Origin: Turritopsis dohrnii
Lineage: Eukaryota; Cnidaria; Hydrozoa; Anthoathecata; Oceaniidae
Direction of reading: 5' to 3'
Assembly: GCA_027922465.2 (NCBI GenBank)
Contig: BQMF02000067.1
Span: forward strand, 831,001-895,000
DNA: 64,000 bases
A program made the translations under genes and the position numbers. The notes under the pieces are model-generated. The model did no database searches. It saw only the letters and a list, made by a program, of their open reading frames with translations, and had not been told where the DNA came from. Within the stretch, counting starts at the first letter, position 1, and every line of letters starts with the position of its first letter. Shown piece after piece: positions 53,977-63,359 of the stretch.

Positions 53977-54223
53977 TGTTAAATACCCTTGAGATTCATA
54001 CGTTTACGAACTTGATTAGTTTATACAGCTAATCAATTGCTTAGTCCCTAGAGGGTTGGACGCTGATAAAATGTTTTAATTTTTGTTTGCTAGGCACTCA
54101 TCAGTGCAAGTTATGTGTAGTTATGTGTTATGTGTAAAAGATATACATAGAGAAAGATTATAACTTACTGATGTTTCAAACTAAGAGGCTAGACGAAGTC
54201 TACCGTCGAAGACAAAATTTATA
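53977..54223 (+). repeat. BEL 5' LTR (247 bp)
   Basis: Starts TGTTAAATACCC and ends AAAATTTATA. The right border is set by the AACTT target duplication at the other end, because the terminal bases are not the usual CA. No TGG primer site sits directly next to it, so the priming tRNA is not determined. Confidence 0.88.
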
Positions 54224-54264
54224 ATAACTTGCAAGAGTGAATATTGTTTTTGGGTTATTTACTT

Positions 54265-54335
54265 AATGGTTGTGGCTGTGGCTTGAAGGACTTGCGGTGG
54301 CTTGAAAGACTTGCTGGGGTTGAAAGACTTGATGT
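54265..54335 (+). repeat. Short degenerate repeat in BEL leader
   Basis: Three units of about 20 bp, GTGGCTTGAAGGACTTGCG, GTGGCTTGAAAGACTTGCT and a diverged third, lie in the leader downstream of the 5' LTR. Function unknown. Confidence 0.6.
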
Positions 54336-54377
54336 TTTGATTCAACAAAAGTTGGTAAGAAAATCGTGTCCTGTGTT

Positions 54378-54860
54378 AATTTCCGGATCATTTCCTGTTT
54401 ACCGGATTACCGTTTGAGCCTCTGGATTGTTTCCTGTCTGAATTATTCCAGTTTAAGTTCCTCGATTTTCCTGTTTATTATTTGAATTTCCGGATCATTT
54501 CCTGTTTACCGGATTACCGTTTGAACCTCCGAATTGCTTCCTGTCTGTATTATTCCAGTTTAAGTTCCTGGAATTTCCTGTTTATTATTTGAATTTCCGG
54601 ATCATTTCCTGTTTACCGGATTACCGTTTGAACCTCTGGATTGCTTCCTGTCTGTATTATTCCAGTTTAAGTTCCTGGAATTTCCTGTTTATTATTTGAA
54701 TTTCCGGATCATTTCCTGTTTACCGGATAACCGTTTGAACCTCTGGATTGTTTCCTGTCTGAATTATTCCAGTTTAAGTTCCTGGAATTTCCTGTTTATT
54801 ATTTGAATTTCCAGATCGTGTCCTGTGTTACTTTCCAAATCATTTCCTGTTTCCTGGATA
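54378..54860 (+). repeat. BEL 5' leader tandem repeat, 4 x 107 bp plus partial
   Basis: Units start AATTTCCGGATC at 54378, 54485, 54592 and 54699, and a diverged partial begins at 54806. Each contains CCTGTTTACCGGAT and TTATTCCAGTTTAAG. A few substitutions separate the units. They precede the Gag start by 45 bp. Leader repeats may act in packaging or promotion, but this is inference. Confidence 0.92.
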
Positions 54861-54904
54861 TCTCTCGTAATTTGACGAATCTAGGTACCTTAAAATAAAC
54901 AACC

Positions 54905-57900
54905 ATGTCCGTCTCCCAAGCAAAGCGTAGGAGGAATGGGAAAAAATTCGTCATAACAAAAATGACTGCAGAGATCGAAGAGCTCGTAAATAGCAGGGGA
55001 AGTCGCACAAAACTGCAGTATTTGAGGTCTTCGTTAGATTCAACTCTAAAACATGCTATCGTTCTTCATGAAGAATATATGACCTTGTTGAGTGACGAGG
55101 ATCCAGAATTCAACGATCAATGGATCGATGAGTTAGCTCTCCGAGTAAACACATGTTTTTCAAATATCGAACGATATTTAATTGACCGCGAACATGATCC
55201 ACCGTCTTCATGTTCAACCGAAAAGCAAAATAGCATAATGAAATGGCGCGAAGAGGTTGCTAAATCTCAGTCAGTCGAAAATACACAGGAAAATATGCAG
55301 GAAACTCTCAGTGATATATGCGGTGCATTTTCTAAATTATACGTAGAGCGCACACAGGGTAATCAATCTACTCAGGAATCCGAAAAATCACATACTGAAA
55401 CAACTACCAAATACGAAAAGGAGCAGGCAGTTAATTCAAGTGTTAAACAAAGGGATCTGGCCGACTACAACGGTGAAATAACTGAAATACACACGAAAAA
55501 ACAACAAAGCATATTACAAAATACTGCACAAACTTACCGCCAGTCAACCGATTATTTTAGCGGAACAACACCAAGTTCAGGAAACACACACCGTTTCGGA
55601 CTAGTGATCAGTGATCCAAATGTTCGAGAATTTATACCAAACAAACAAAATACGTCAACGATTTCGAGGAAATCATATATTGAACAACCCTTTCCGCAAT
55701 ATTACAGGAATGTTCAGTTCAGTGAAACACCAAATCTCCACAGCACATACACAACTCCGTCAACATATAGAAACCAAATTATCGATACACCAAATATCGG
55801 ACAAACTTTCTATCGTCAAAGTATCAATGATACTCGAAAGCTTGACCAAATCAACAATAGGCACTTTGAAAATCGAAGTTCTATTGTCCGAACGAACATT
55901 GATTCCTGTGCGACTAAAGCAATCGATGAGTGGATCGACGATTTAGATGTATCAAACTTAGCAGTTCCAGACATTTCTCCGTCACGTGATGTCCAAATGG
56001 AACTCTTAATTCAACAACGTCTGCCTCGACAAGAATTAATTACTTTCGCTGGCGAAGCCGAAAAGTGGATCGAGTTTGTGTCGAAGTTCTATGACATTGT
56101 ACATAAGCAACCATACCTCGATTCGTTTCAGAAACGAACCTACTTAACGCAACACTTGCAGGGCGAAGCCTTAAAAGCAGTCGATGGATTTGCAAATGAC
56201 GATCAAGGTTACGCTGATTCACTAAAGAAACTCAAATACATGTTTGGTAACCGAGTTCTTGTTGCCCAAGCTCTAATCCGCAAAATAACCAAATGCAAAC
56301 AAATTTCAAATTACGATCCCAAGGCATTGGGAAACTTTTATTACGAAATCTCATCCTGTCTAAATACTTTAATAAAGATGAATTATGTTGGAGACATATA
56401 CAGCACCGACTTGCTACGTCAAGTTCTGTCCAAATTGCCGTACTATTTACAAAGAAAATGGTCAGAATATTCTCTCCTGCTGAGAAGAAAAGAAGAACCA
56501 AATTTGCAACACTTTGAAAAATGGTTGCAGGATAGAGTCATGGCGTCGAGAGACCCTTACCTCTACCAAGAAAGATGTAAACCTGAACGATTCAGTATGC
56601 ACACGAAAACCCCAAAACTAGAGGAACGATTCAAACAATTATGCGTGCTATGTAATAAAGATCATTGGCTTTTCAGTTGTAAGATTTACAAGTCGAAACC
56701 AAACGCTGATAAGTTATCACTTGTCAAGATGAAAAAACTTTGCTTCAATTGTCTTAGCCCGAAACACCACGTCAAATCATGCCAATCAAAGGGAAGGTGC
56801 TACATAGATGATTGCAAACGAAAACATCATACCTCATTACATAATGCACTAACCTGGAAAAAGGGACAAGTTGGTACTCAGAATTTTGAAAGTGACCCCA
56901 CAAAGGGAAAACAACTTGACAAAGAAACGGAAAAGAAACCAGAACCTAAGAGGGAAACACCACAGACAATGGTTATAAAAGAAGTAGATAAAACCATTGG
57001 CTTAGTTAAAGGAGGTAGTCACGTATATTTGCAAGTTGTCCCCGTACGTGTGGTAAACTACAGAGGAAAATTTGTTGACACCTTTGCTTTGTTAGATACT
57101 GGCAGTCAATGCACCATTATAACCAAAACATTATGCAAAGAATTGGAGTTGCAAGGGCGCAAAAAAAGGCTTACATTTGGTACAATCAAAGATCACACAG
57201 TTTTACCAACCGAGCTGGTCGATCTTAGAATTTCGGCGTTGGATGGAAAATATTCAGCAGCTTTAAAGGATGTATATTCAATAGATGACAAGAACTTCCT
57301 TGTACCAGGCCAAGAAGTACCGGTAACCTCAGACCACCAATGGGATTACATAAGAGACCTTAACCTCAAAGACATCAGTAGTGATCAGATCCAGATGCTT
57401 ATTGGAGCCGATGTTCCCGAAGCATTAATAAGCAGTGAATATCGAAAGCATCGAAAAGGCTATCCATATGCAGCAAAGACCCCTCTTGGCTGGACTTTGT
57501 TTGGCGCTTATGACAGCTGTATCAACGAAGAGAGCAATCGATTAGTAGCACTGACACGAAACTTGGGATGTGAGACCCTAGATGATGATTACAAGCAGTT
57601 TTGGGAAACTGAAGCCTTTGGCACTGAAATCCAATGCAAGAAGTCTCTATCAATAGAGGATCAACATAATATGGAAATATTGGACAAAGAAACCGAATTC
57701 AAAGATGGCCACTATGTCGTTCCCATGTTGTGGAAACCTAACGTCAAACTTCCAGAAAGCTTCCCAGTTGCAAATCGAAGATTGAACCAAATAAGCAGGA
57801 AATTCAAATCTGACCCTGACTTCTTCAACATGTACAAGAAAAATATAACAGGGTATTTGAAGGACGGTTATGCTGAGAAGTTAAACAATGAACAAGTATC

Positions 57901-60900
57901 GCAAACTACTGAAAAGACTTGGTATGTTCCGCATCACGGTGTTACAAACATCAACAAACCGGGAAAGGTTCGGATGGTCTTCGATGCAGCAGCGCAGTCA
58001 AGCAACCAGAGTTTGAATTCCAATCTGTACACTGGCCCTGACCTGCTTAACAGTTTACTCGGCGTATTGCTCAGGTTCAGGAAGCACAACATTGCAGTCG
58101 TAGCCGACATTGAGGCCATGTTCCATCAAGTACGCTTAAAGGAAACTGATGCTGATGCTGTACGGTTTCTGTGGAAGGATAACCCTGAATCTGAGGCTCC
58201 AGCTGATCTATACCGTATGCTCGTACATATTTTTGGGGCCACTGACTCCCCATGTGCTGCATCTTACGCCCTTAAGAGAGCAGCAACTGATCAAGCTGAT
58301 ATATTCCCACCAGAAATGATCGAGACAGTCCTGAAAGCCTTTTATATGGACGATCTGTTGAAATCAGTAGAGACTGATGAAGAGGCAAAGAATCTGATTC
58401 ATCAACTGATCATCCTGTTACAAAATAAAGGTTTCAACTTAACAAAGTTTCAGAGCAACGTTCCTGCGGTACTGGAAGACTTACCTCAAGAAAAGCTTGC
58501 GTCACCAGGTGCAAACCTACCTATAGACGAAAGTACTATTTCACGTGCACTTGGGGTAAAATGGGATAAACATGCTGACTGCTTTGTGTATAGTGTAAAT
58601 GCAGACACTGACTACTCGAAGATCACAAAACGATCAATTTTGAAGAAAACAGCTACGATATTTGATCCTCTAGGATTGTTGACACCCTTCACCCTGGCTG
58701 CAAAACTATTGATACAGGAACTTTGGCGAGAAAGAATTGAATGGGATGAAGAAGTTAATGACGAAATTCAGAGAAGGTGGGAGTCATGGTTGAAAAAATT
58801 GTCTGAAATCTCGAGAACCGTCGCTGTACCACGCAGTCTGGGTTTGCAAGGGAATCAAGATGTACAGTTGCACGTTTTCTGTGATGCCTCCGAAAAGGCA
58901 TTCGCTGCGGTTGCATATGTAAGAGTTGATGACAAAAGTGAAGCTACCTGCCACCTTCTGATGTCAAAATCAAGAGTTGCACCAATAAAAACTCTCACTC
59001 TTCCGAGGTTGGAACTGCAAGGAGCAATTATTGCAGTTAGGATGAAGGAAACCATTGTAAGTGAAATTGACATCCAGTTTTCATCGATAAAATTCTGGAC
59101 CGATTCTATCTTAAACTTACAATACATCAATAATGAAAGCAAACGATTCAAGGTGTTTGTAGCAAACAGAGTCGCTGAAATTCGTAATCACACAGAACCT
59201 AACCAATGGCACTTCATCCCAGGAAAAATAAACCCAGTGGACATCGCCACTCGAGGTGAATTGAGTGACGAAGAAGCATTCAAGAATATTTGGTTCAACG
59301 GCCCAGATTTTCTAAAGAACGAAGAGTCAGAATGGCCGACAACAGAGCTTACACCCTTATCTTCGACCGACAAAGAAATAAGGAAACCAAAGTCAATCCT
59401 CACACTTATAAAGCACAAGCCAGTCGTAAATTTCGAAAGGTTTTCTTCATGGAAGAGACTCACCAACACGGTTGCATGGTTGTTGGTACTTCTCCGTCCA
59501 AAGGTAACTCAGAAGAAAGGAAAAATGGCACCAAAGAGACACTTGACACTAGAAGAAGAGAAGATTGGCAAGCAGAAAGCGATCAAACTCATCCAAGACG
59601 ACGTCTTCAGTGATAAATCAACAATGGATTCATTGAATGGAAAGCTATGCAAACTGGATCCTTATATTGACAATGAAGGAATAATGAGAGTTGGTGGTCG
59701 ACTTAAAGTCGGTGACATTCCGCATGCTGCTAAACATCAGATTATCCTAACAAGAAAACATTATGCAGTTGAATTGCTTGTGCGTCATTTTCACGACTAT
59801 AATCGACACGTTGGAACAGAACATCTAATATCTTTGTTAAGACAAGAGTTTTGGATCATTGATGTTCGTGTTCTCGTCACGAAGGTTGTCAAAAGATGCA
59901 TTACATGTCAAAAGCGAAGAGCTAAACCGATCCAAGTTAAGATGGCGAATTTGCCTCCCGATCGTATCACCATCGGAGCACCTACATTTTTCCACTGTGG
60001 AGTTGATTATTTTGGCCCTATACAAGTGAAGATTCTCAGAAGTCGGGCCAAACGATGGGGCTGTTTATTTACATGCTTGGTGACCAGAGCTGTTCACCTC
60101 GAATTATCGCCGTCACTTGAAGCAGACGACTTTATCAATGTACTAGAGAGGTTTATCAACAGACGAGGAAACCCAAAATTGATTCGCTCCGATTGTGGAA
60201 CCAACTTCAAGGGAGCTAGTAACGAGTTGAGAAAGGAGATCGAAAAAATGGACAGCCTCAAAATCAGTAAAGAGCTACAAAGAAAGGAAATAGAGTGGCA
60301 ATTCAACCCACCAGAGGCACCACATATGGGTGGTGTCTGGGAAAGAATGGTGAGAAGTGTCAAAACTACACTGAAGGTCATCATGAAAGAAGACATGGTG
60401 ATGAACGATTTTGTTCTACAGACCATCTTTACAGAAGTCGAAGCCATCCTCAACAGCCGACCGCTGACATACATAAGTGATGACTGCAACGATCTCGAAC
60501 CGCTGACTCCAAACCACTTTCTTTTGGGCCGACCCTCAAGAAATTTAATTATTAGTGGTGAATACGATACGAAGTTGGCACCTCGACAAAGATGGAAGCA
60601 AGTACAATCGATGACGAACCAATTTTGGGATAGATGGTCCAAAGAATATCTTGCAATGTTGACAACAAGGCAGAAGTGGTTCAGAACGACTACCAGATTA
60701 AAACAAGGTGATTTGGTTATGCTCCTTGAAAGGAACCTTGTGCGTAGTCAATGGACGCTTGGGAGAATATTAAAGATTTACGAAAGCGATGATGGTGAAG
60801 TCAGGAAGGTTGAAGTGAAAACAAAAGATGGCGTCTATCTTCGACCTGTGACGAAAATTGCCATCTTGGAATTAGACGTACCTAAACAAGAAGAAACGAC

Positions 60901-60955
60901 TTTGCGCTATCAAGATACAAAGAAGACGACTTGTGCACCGCTGGGTGTGAGGTAG
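54905..60955 (+). CDS. BEL/Pao Gag-Pol polyprotein (2016 aa)
   Basis: Start at 54905 (context AACCATGTCC), 45 bp after the leader repeats. Residues 1-340 are a Gln/Thr/Ser-rich Gag N-terminus. About 350-560 is a capsid-like DUF1759 region. A CCHC knuckle (C613-x2-C-x4-H-x4-C) is preceded by a second Cys/His cluster. The aspartic protease has LLDTGSQC with D731 (DUF1758-like). The RT includes VRMVFDAAAQSSNQSLN, VVADIEAMFHQV and the catalytic YMDD with D1149-D1150. A Pao peptidase A17-like region follows. RNase H has FCDASEKAF with D1327. The integrase has a zinc region (HVGTEH...CITCQKR) and the triad D1701 (VDYFGP), D1763 (RSDCGTN) and E1813 (GGVWERM). The end is DUF5641-like (RWKQVQSMTNQFWDRW). 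All key residues are present and no stop interrupts the frame. Confidence 0.95.
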   Translation: MSVSQAKRRRNGKKFVITKMTAEIEELVNSRGSRTKLQYLRSSLDSTLKHAIVLHEEYMTLLSDEDPEFNDQWIDELALRVNTCFSNIERYLIDREHDPPSSCSTEKQNSIMKWREEVAKSQSVENTQENMQETLSDICGAFSKLYVERTQGNQSTQESEKSHTETTTKYEKEQAVNSSVKQRDLADYNGEITEIHTKKQQSILQNTAQTYRQSTDYFSGTTPSSGNTHRFGLVISDPNVREFIPNKQNTSTISRKSYIEQPFPQYYRNVQFSETPNLHSTYTTPSTYRNQIIDTPNIGQTFYRQSINDTRKLDQINNRHFENRSSIVRTNIDSCATKAIDEWIDDLDVSNLAVPDISPSRDVQMELLIQQRLPRQELITFAGEAEKWIEFVSKFYDIVHKQPYLDSFQKRTYLTQHLQGEALKAVDGFANDDQGYADSLKKLKYMFGNRVLVAQALIRKITKCKQISNYDPKALGNFYYEISSCLNTLIKMNYVGDIYSTDLLRQVLSKLPYYLQRKWSEYSLLLRRKEEPNLQHFEKWLQDRVMASRDPYLYQERCKPERFSMHTKTPKLEERFKQLCVLCNKDHWLFSCKIYKSKPNADKLSLVKMKKLCFNCLSPKHHVKSCQSKGRCYIDDCKRKHHTSLHNALTWKKGQVGTQNFESDPTKGKQLDKETEKKPEPKRETPQTMVIKEVDKTIGLVKGGSHVYLQVVPVRVVNYRGKFVDTFALLDTGSQCTIITKTLCKELELQGRKKRLTFGTIKDHTVLPTELVDLRISALDGKYSAALKDVYSIDDKNFLVPGQEVPVTSDHQWDYIRDLNLKDISSDQIQMLIGADVPEALISSEYRKHRKGYPYAAKTPLGWTLFGAYDSCINEESNRLVALTRNLGCETLDDDYKQFWETEAFGTEIQCKKSLSIEDQHNMEILDKETEFKDGHYVVPMLWKPNVKLPESFPVANRRLNQISRKFKSDPDFFNMYKKNITGYLKDGYAEKLNNEQVSQTTEKTWYVPHHGVTNINKPGKVRMVFDAAAQSSNQSLNSNLYTGPDLLNSLLGVLLRFRKHNIAVVADIEAMFHQVRLKETDADAVRFLWKDNPESEAPADLYRMLVHIFGATDSPCAASYALKRAATDQADIFPPEMIETVLKAFYMDDLLKSVETDEEAKNLIHQLIILLQNKGFNLTKFQSNVPAVLEDLPQEKLASPGANLPIDESTISRALGVKWDKHADCFVYSVNADTDYSKITKRSILKKTATIFDPLGLLTPFTLAAKLLIQELWRERIEWDEEVNDEIQRRWESWLKKLSEISRTVAVPRSLGLQGNQDVQLHVFCDASEKAFAAVAYVRVDDKSEATCHLLMSKSRVAPIKTLTLPRLELQGAIIAVRMKETIVSEIDIQFSSIKFWTDSILNLQYINNESKRFKVFVANRVAEIRNHTEPNQWHFIPGKINPVDIATRGELSDEEAFKNIWFNGPDFLKNEESEWPTTELTPLSSTDKEIRKPKSILTLIKHKPVVNFERFSSWKRLTNTVAWLLVLLRPKVTQKKGKMAPKRHLTLEEEKIGKQKAIKLIQDDVFSDKSTMDSLNGKLCKLDPYIDNEGIMRVGGRLKVGDIPHAAKHQIILTRKHYAVELLVRHFHDYNRHVGTEHLISLLRQEFWIIDVRVLVTKVVKRCITCQKRRAKPIQVKMANLPPDRITIGAPTFFHCGVDYFGPIQVKILRSRAKRWGCLFTCLVTRAVHLELSPSLEADDFINVLERFINRRGNPKLIRSDCGTNFKGASNELRKEIEKMDSLKISKELQRKEIEWQFNPPEAPHMGGVWERMVRSVKTTLKVIMKEDMVMNDFVLQTIFTEVEAILNSRPLTYISDDCNDLEPLTPNHFLLGRPSRNLIISGEYDTKLAPRQRWKQVQSMTNQFWDRWSKEYLAMLTTRQKWFRTTTRLKQGDLVMLLERNLVRSQWTLGRILKIYESDDGEVRKVEVKTKDGVYLRPVTKIAILELDVPKQEETTLRYQDTKKTTCAPLGVR

Positions 60956-60958
60956 ACG

Positions 60959-61450
60959 ATTTGTGCACCGTTAGTGTGAAGTTGTTGTTTCCTATTGCAC
61001 CGACGAAAAGGTGTGAAGTTGTTGTTTACTGATGCACCGACGAAAAGGTGTGAAGTCTGTCGTTTCCTACTGCACCGACGAAAAGGTGTGAAGTTGTTGT
61101 TTCCTGCTGCACCGACGAAAAGGTGTGAAGTTGTTGTTTCCTGTTGCACCGACGAAAAGGTGTGAAATCTGTCGTTTCCTACTGCACCGACGAAAAGGTG
61201 TGAAGTTGTTGTTTCCTGCTGCACCGACGAAAAGGTGTGAAGTTGTTGTTTCCTGTTGCACCGACGAAAAGGTGTGAGGTCTGTCGTTTCCTACTGCACC
61301 AACGAAAAGGTGTGAAGTTGTTGTTTCCTGCTGCACCGACGAAAAGGTGTGAAGTTGTTGCTTCCTGTTGCACCGACGAAAAGGTGTGAAGTCTGTCGTT
61401 TTCTGTTGCACCGATGAAAGGGCTGGAAGTTATCGTTTTCTGATGCACTG
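60959..61450 (+). repeat. BEL 3' tandem repeat, about 13 units of 37-38 bp
   Basis: Unit core GCACCGACGAAAAGGTGTGA followed by either AGTTGTTGTTTCCTGCT (37-bp form) or AGTCTGTCGTTTCCTACT (38-bp form). In the middle the forms alternate in a fixed pattern of two short and one long, giving a 112-bp higher-order repeat. It lies between the Pol stop codon and the 3' LTR. Each unit contains CACCGACGAAAAGGTG, an imperfect palindrome that could form small hairpins. Confidence 0.9.
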
Positions 61451-61489
61451 ACGAAAGGATGCGAAGATTTAGTTGAGATACGATATCTC

Positions 61490-61500
61490 AAGGATGGGGG
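61490..61500 (+). promoter_or_regulatory. BEL polypurine tract
   Basis: The purine-rich AAGGATGGGGG abuts the 3' LTR start at 61501. Confidence 0.8.
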
Positions 61501-61747
61501 TGTTAAATACCCTTGAGATTCATACGTTTACGAACTTGATTAGTTTATACAGCTAATCAATTGCTTAGTCCCTAGAGGGTTGGACGCTGATAAAATGTTT
61601 TAATTTTTGTTTGCTAGGCACTCATCAGTGCAAGTTATGTGTAGTTATGTGTTATGTGTAAAAGATATACATAGAGAAAGATTATAACTTACTGATGTTT
61701 CAAACTAAGAGGCTAGACGAAGTCTACCGTCGAAGACAAAATTTATA
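61501..61747 (+). repeat. BEL 3' LTR (247 bp)
   Basis: Same sequence as 53977-54223, followed by AACTT (61748-61752), the right copy of the target duplication. Confidence 0.9.
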
Positions 61748-61822
61748 AACTTAAAATGCTTTTTTTCAAAATTTACCTCCAGTCATACAATACGCATTTC
61801 CCCAATTTTATGTTTGTGTTGA

Positions 61823-62287
61823 TCTACTTATACTAATTCGCAATGTGTGTAACACATTTAACTTAGAGAGTGTTTTGTTTTTGTTTTTTAATGGTCAAAA
61901 TCTTCTTAATTGTGGTCATATAGCGGCAGCTCGATCACGCAAGACACATTCACGATTAGTATAATAGCACGCAGCATTTGACGTCAGATGTTTTTATAAT
62001 CACAGGGAACCATTGCATTGCATCCCCAATCGAACGCGACGTTTTTGGGGAAATATCTCGAGAACCAATAGGGATAATTGATGTTTTTTAGGGTCCGCGA
62101 TACAGGTGACCGGGTGACGCAACATTTGGGCCCAAATTTTTTTTGGTACCGCGGCTATGACGTCATCAATAACGGAATAATGGAAACGGTCTCTTTTTGA
62201 GATTCGGTGATTTAATTTTTCGTCACCTGTTTTCGTCACATTATTTTCGAAATTAAAGCCGTAAAAAACTTTTACGTGAGATACTAG
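61823..62287 (+). mobile_element. Non-autonomous Helitron (465 bp), first of tandem array
   Basis: A|TCTACTTATACTAATTCGC at 61823. The 3' hairpin CGTAAAAAACTTTTACG and GTGAGATACTAG end at 62287, with the next base T. Its inner part (CCAATCGAACGCGACGTTTT, CTCGAGAACCAATAGGGATA) is shared with 25736-26264. It is followed directly by another Helitron at 62288. Confidence 0.85.
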
Positions 62288-63359
62288 TCTATATATTAAT
62301 AGCCGATTCTCTGTCTGTCTGTCTGTTTGTTTGTAAGTCACGCAAAATGGTAGATTAAGTTGTGAGCAAAATTATTTCTTTTTTTGTGTGCGACGTGAGT
62401 TCGAAGCAAATACATTGCAACCCCAATCGAACGTGACTTTTTTGGCTGATGAACTAATATGAATAACGTTTTGTTTTTATCATTATTGTTAGTTTTATAT
62501 TCCACATTGACTTGGCTTTGAAAACAGTACATCAACTAAATACAAAGTCACTAACTGATTAAATATTTTGGACAAAAAGCAGCAGTGGCAGAACGTGGCA
62601 GCATATGTTCGGTTTGCCACTAACTCTTGCCTGACTGTCTGAGACGGGTGAACTTTTTTTTTGAGCAATCAAAATGTTTAAAAACCAATAGGTAAAAAAA
62701 GAGTATCATATCAAAACAAAATGTTTTTTTTTTTTTTTTGCTTTTCTTTTAATAAATTCATTTCTTCTTTTAATTGTTAAGCGTTCTGGTTGAACGTTTT
62801 TTTATTCTATTTATTCATTTAGCACGTGCCTTTTTTCTCTCCTCCGTGTGAACTTTTTAAGAAGAGAAACCATTTTCCCCCTGTTTGATAGCACCCATGT
62901 TAGAGCGCGTAACGTTTTTAAAACAAAAGCTAATAAAAAGTTTTTTTCTCTCTACGTTTTGAGTGCATTGTTGTACTGATCAACGATTGTTTTAAAAAAT
63001 AAATAACACATGAAATTTGATTTTTTTTGGAACCATTGTTTAAACTGATATTTGATATTTGATTTCGAATCTGCCTCTAGGATAACTGACGTTTTTTCGG
63101 GTCCGCGATACAGGCGATGGGGTGACAAAAATTTGGGTCTAATTTTTTTGGGGAGGGGTCTGTGACGTCATCAAAATCTTTGAAGAATGATATCTCTGTA
63201 ACGATCGATCGTAGCGGAACGATCCCATACATTTTTTTAATCAGTTTTTCGAGCTCTACAACATGGTAACACTTTCGGTTGCCAATTCTTTAAATTGATT
63301 TTGCGTGAAGTCAACGCATGCTGAACATGGGCGGCGAGCGACGCCGTCTTGGCGGCTAG
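62288..63359 (+). mobile_element. Non-autonomous Helitron, family 1 (1072 bp), second of array
   Basis: TCTATATATTAATAGCCGAT at 62288, then CTGTCTG repeats. The 3' end is GGCGGCGAGCGACGCCGTCT followed by TGGCGGCTAG at 63359, with the hairpin GCCGTCTTGGCGGC. Nearly collinear with the minus-strand copy at 36435-37510. Start and end both abut other Helitrons. Confidence 0.88.

Larger units (their letters stand above)
53977..61747 (+). mobile_element. Complete BEL/Pao LTR retrotransposon (7771 bp)
   Basis: 247-bp LTRs (53977-54223 and 61501-61747) show no difference by eye and are flanked by AACTT (53972-53976 and 61748-61752). One open 2016-codon Gag-Pol occupies 54905-60955. The 5' untranslated part has a 107-bp tandem repeat, the 3' part a 37/38-bp one. 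A purine-rich tract precedes the 3' LTR. No envelope ORF. Domain content (DUF1759/1758-like, Pao peptidase A17-like, DUF5641-like C-terminus) defines BEL/Pao. Identical LTRs and an intact frame mean a recent insertion. Confidence 0.95.

Noticed and set aside
60094..60642. 182-codon minus-strand frame inside BEL integrase
   Set aside because: Complement of conserved integrase codons. Shadow frame.
60959..61450. CRISPR-like array
   Set aside because: Regular units with near-identical sequence between them and no unique spacers, in a eukaryotic retroelement. It is a plain tandem repeat.
60910..61491. Four overlapping minus-strand frames of 66-114 codons rich in TPFRRC and SHLFVGA
   Set aside because: They are translations of the BEL 3' tandem repeat. 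Every frame is open because the unit lacks stops in that strand; no gene is implied.
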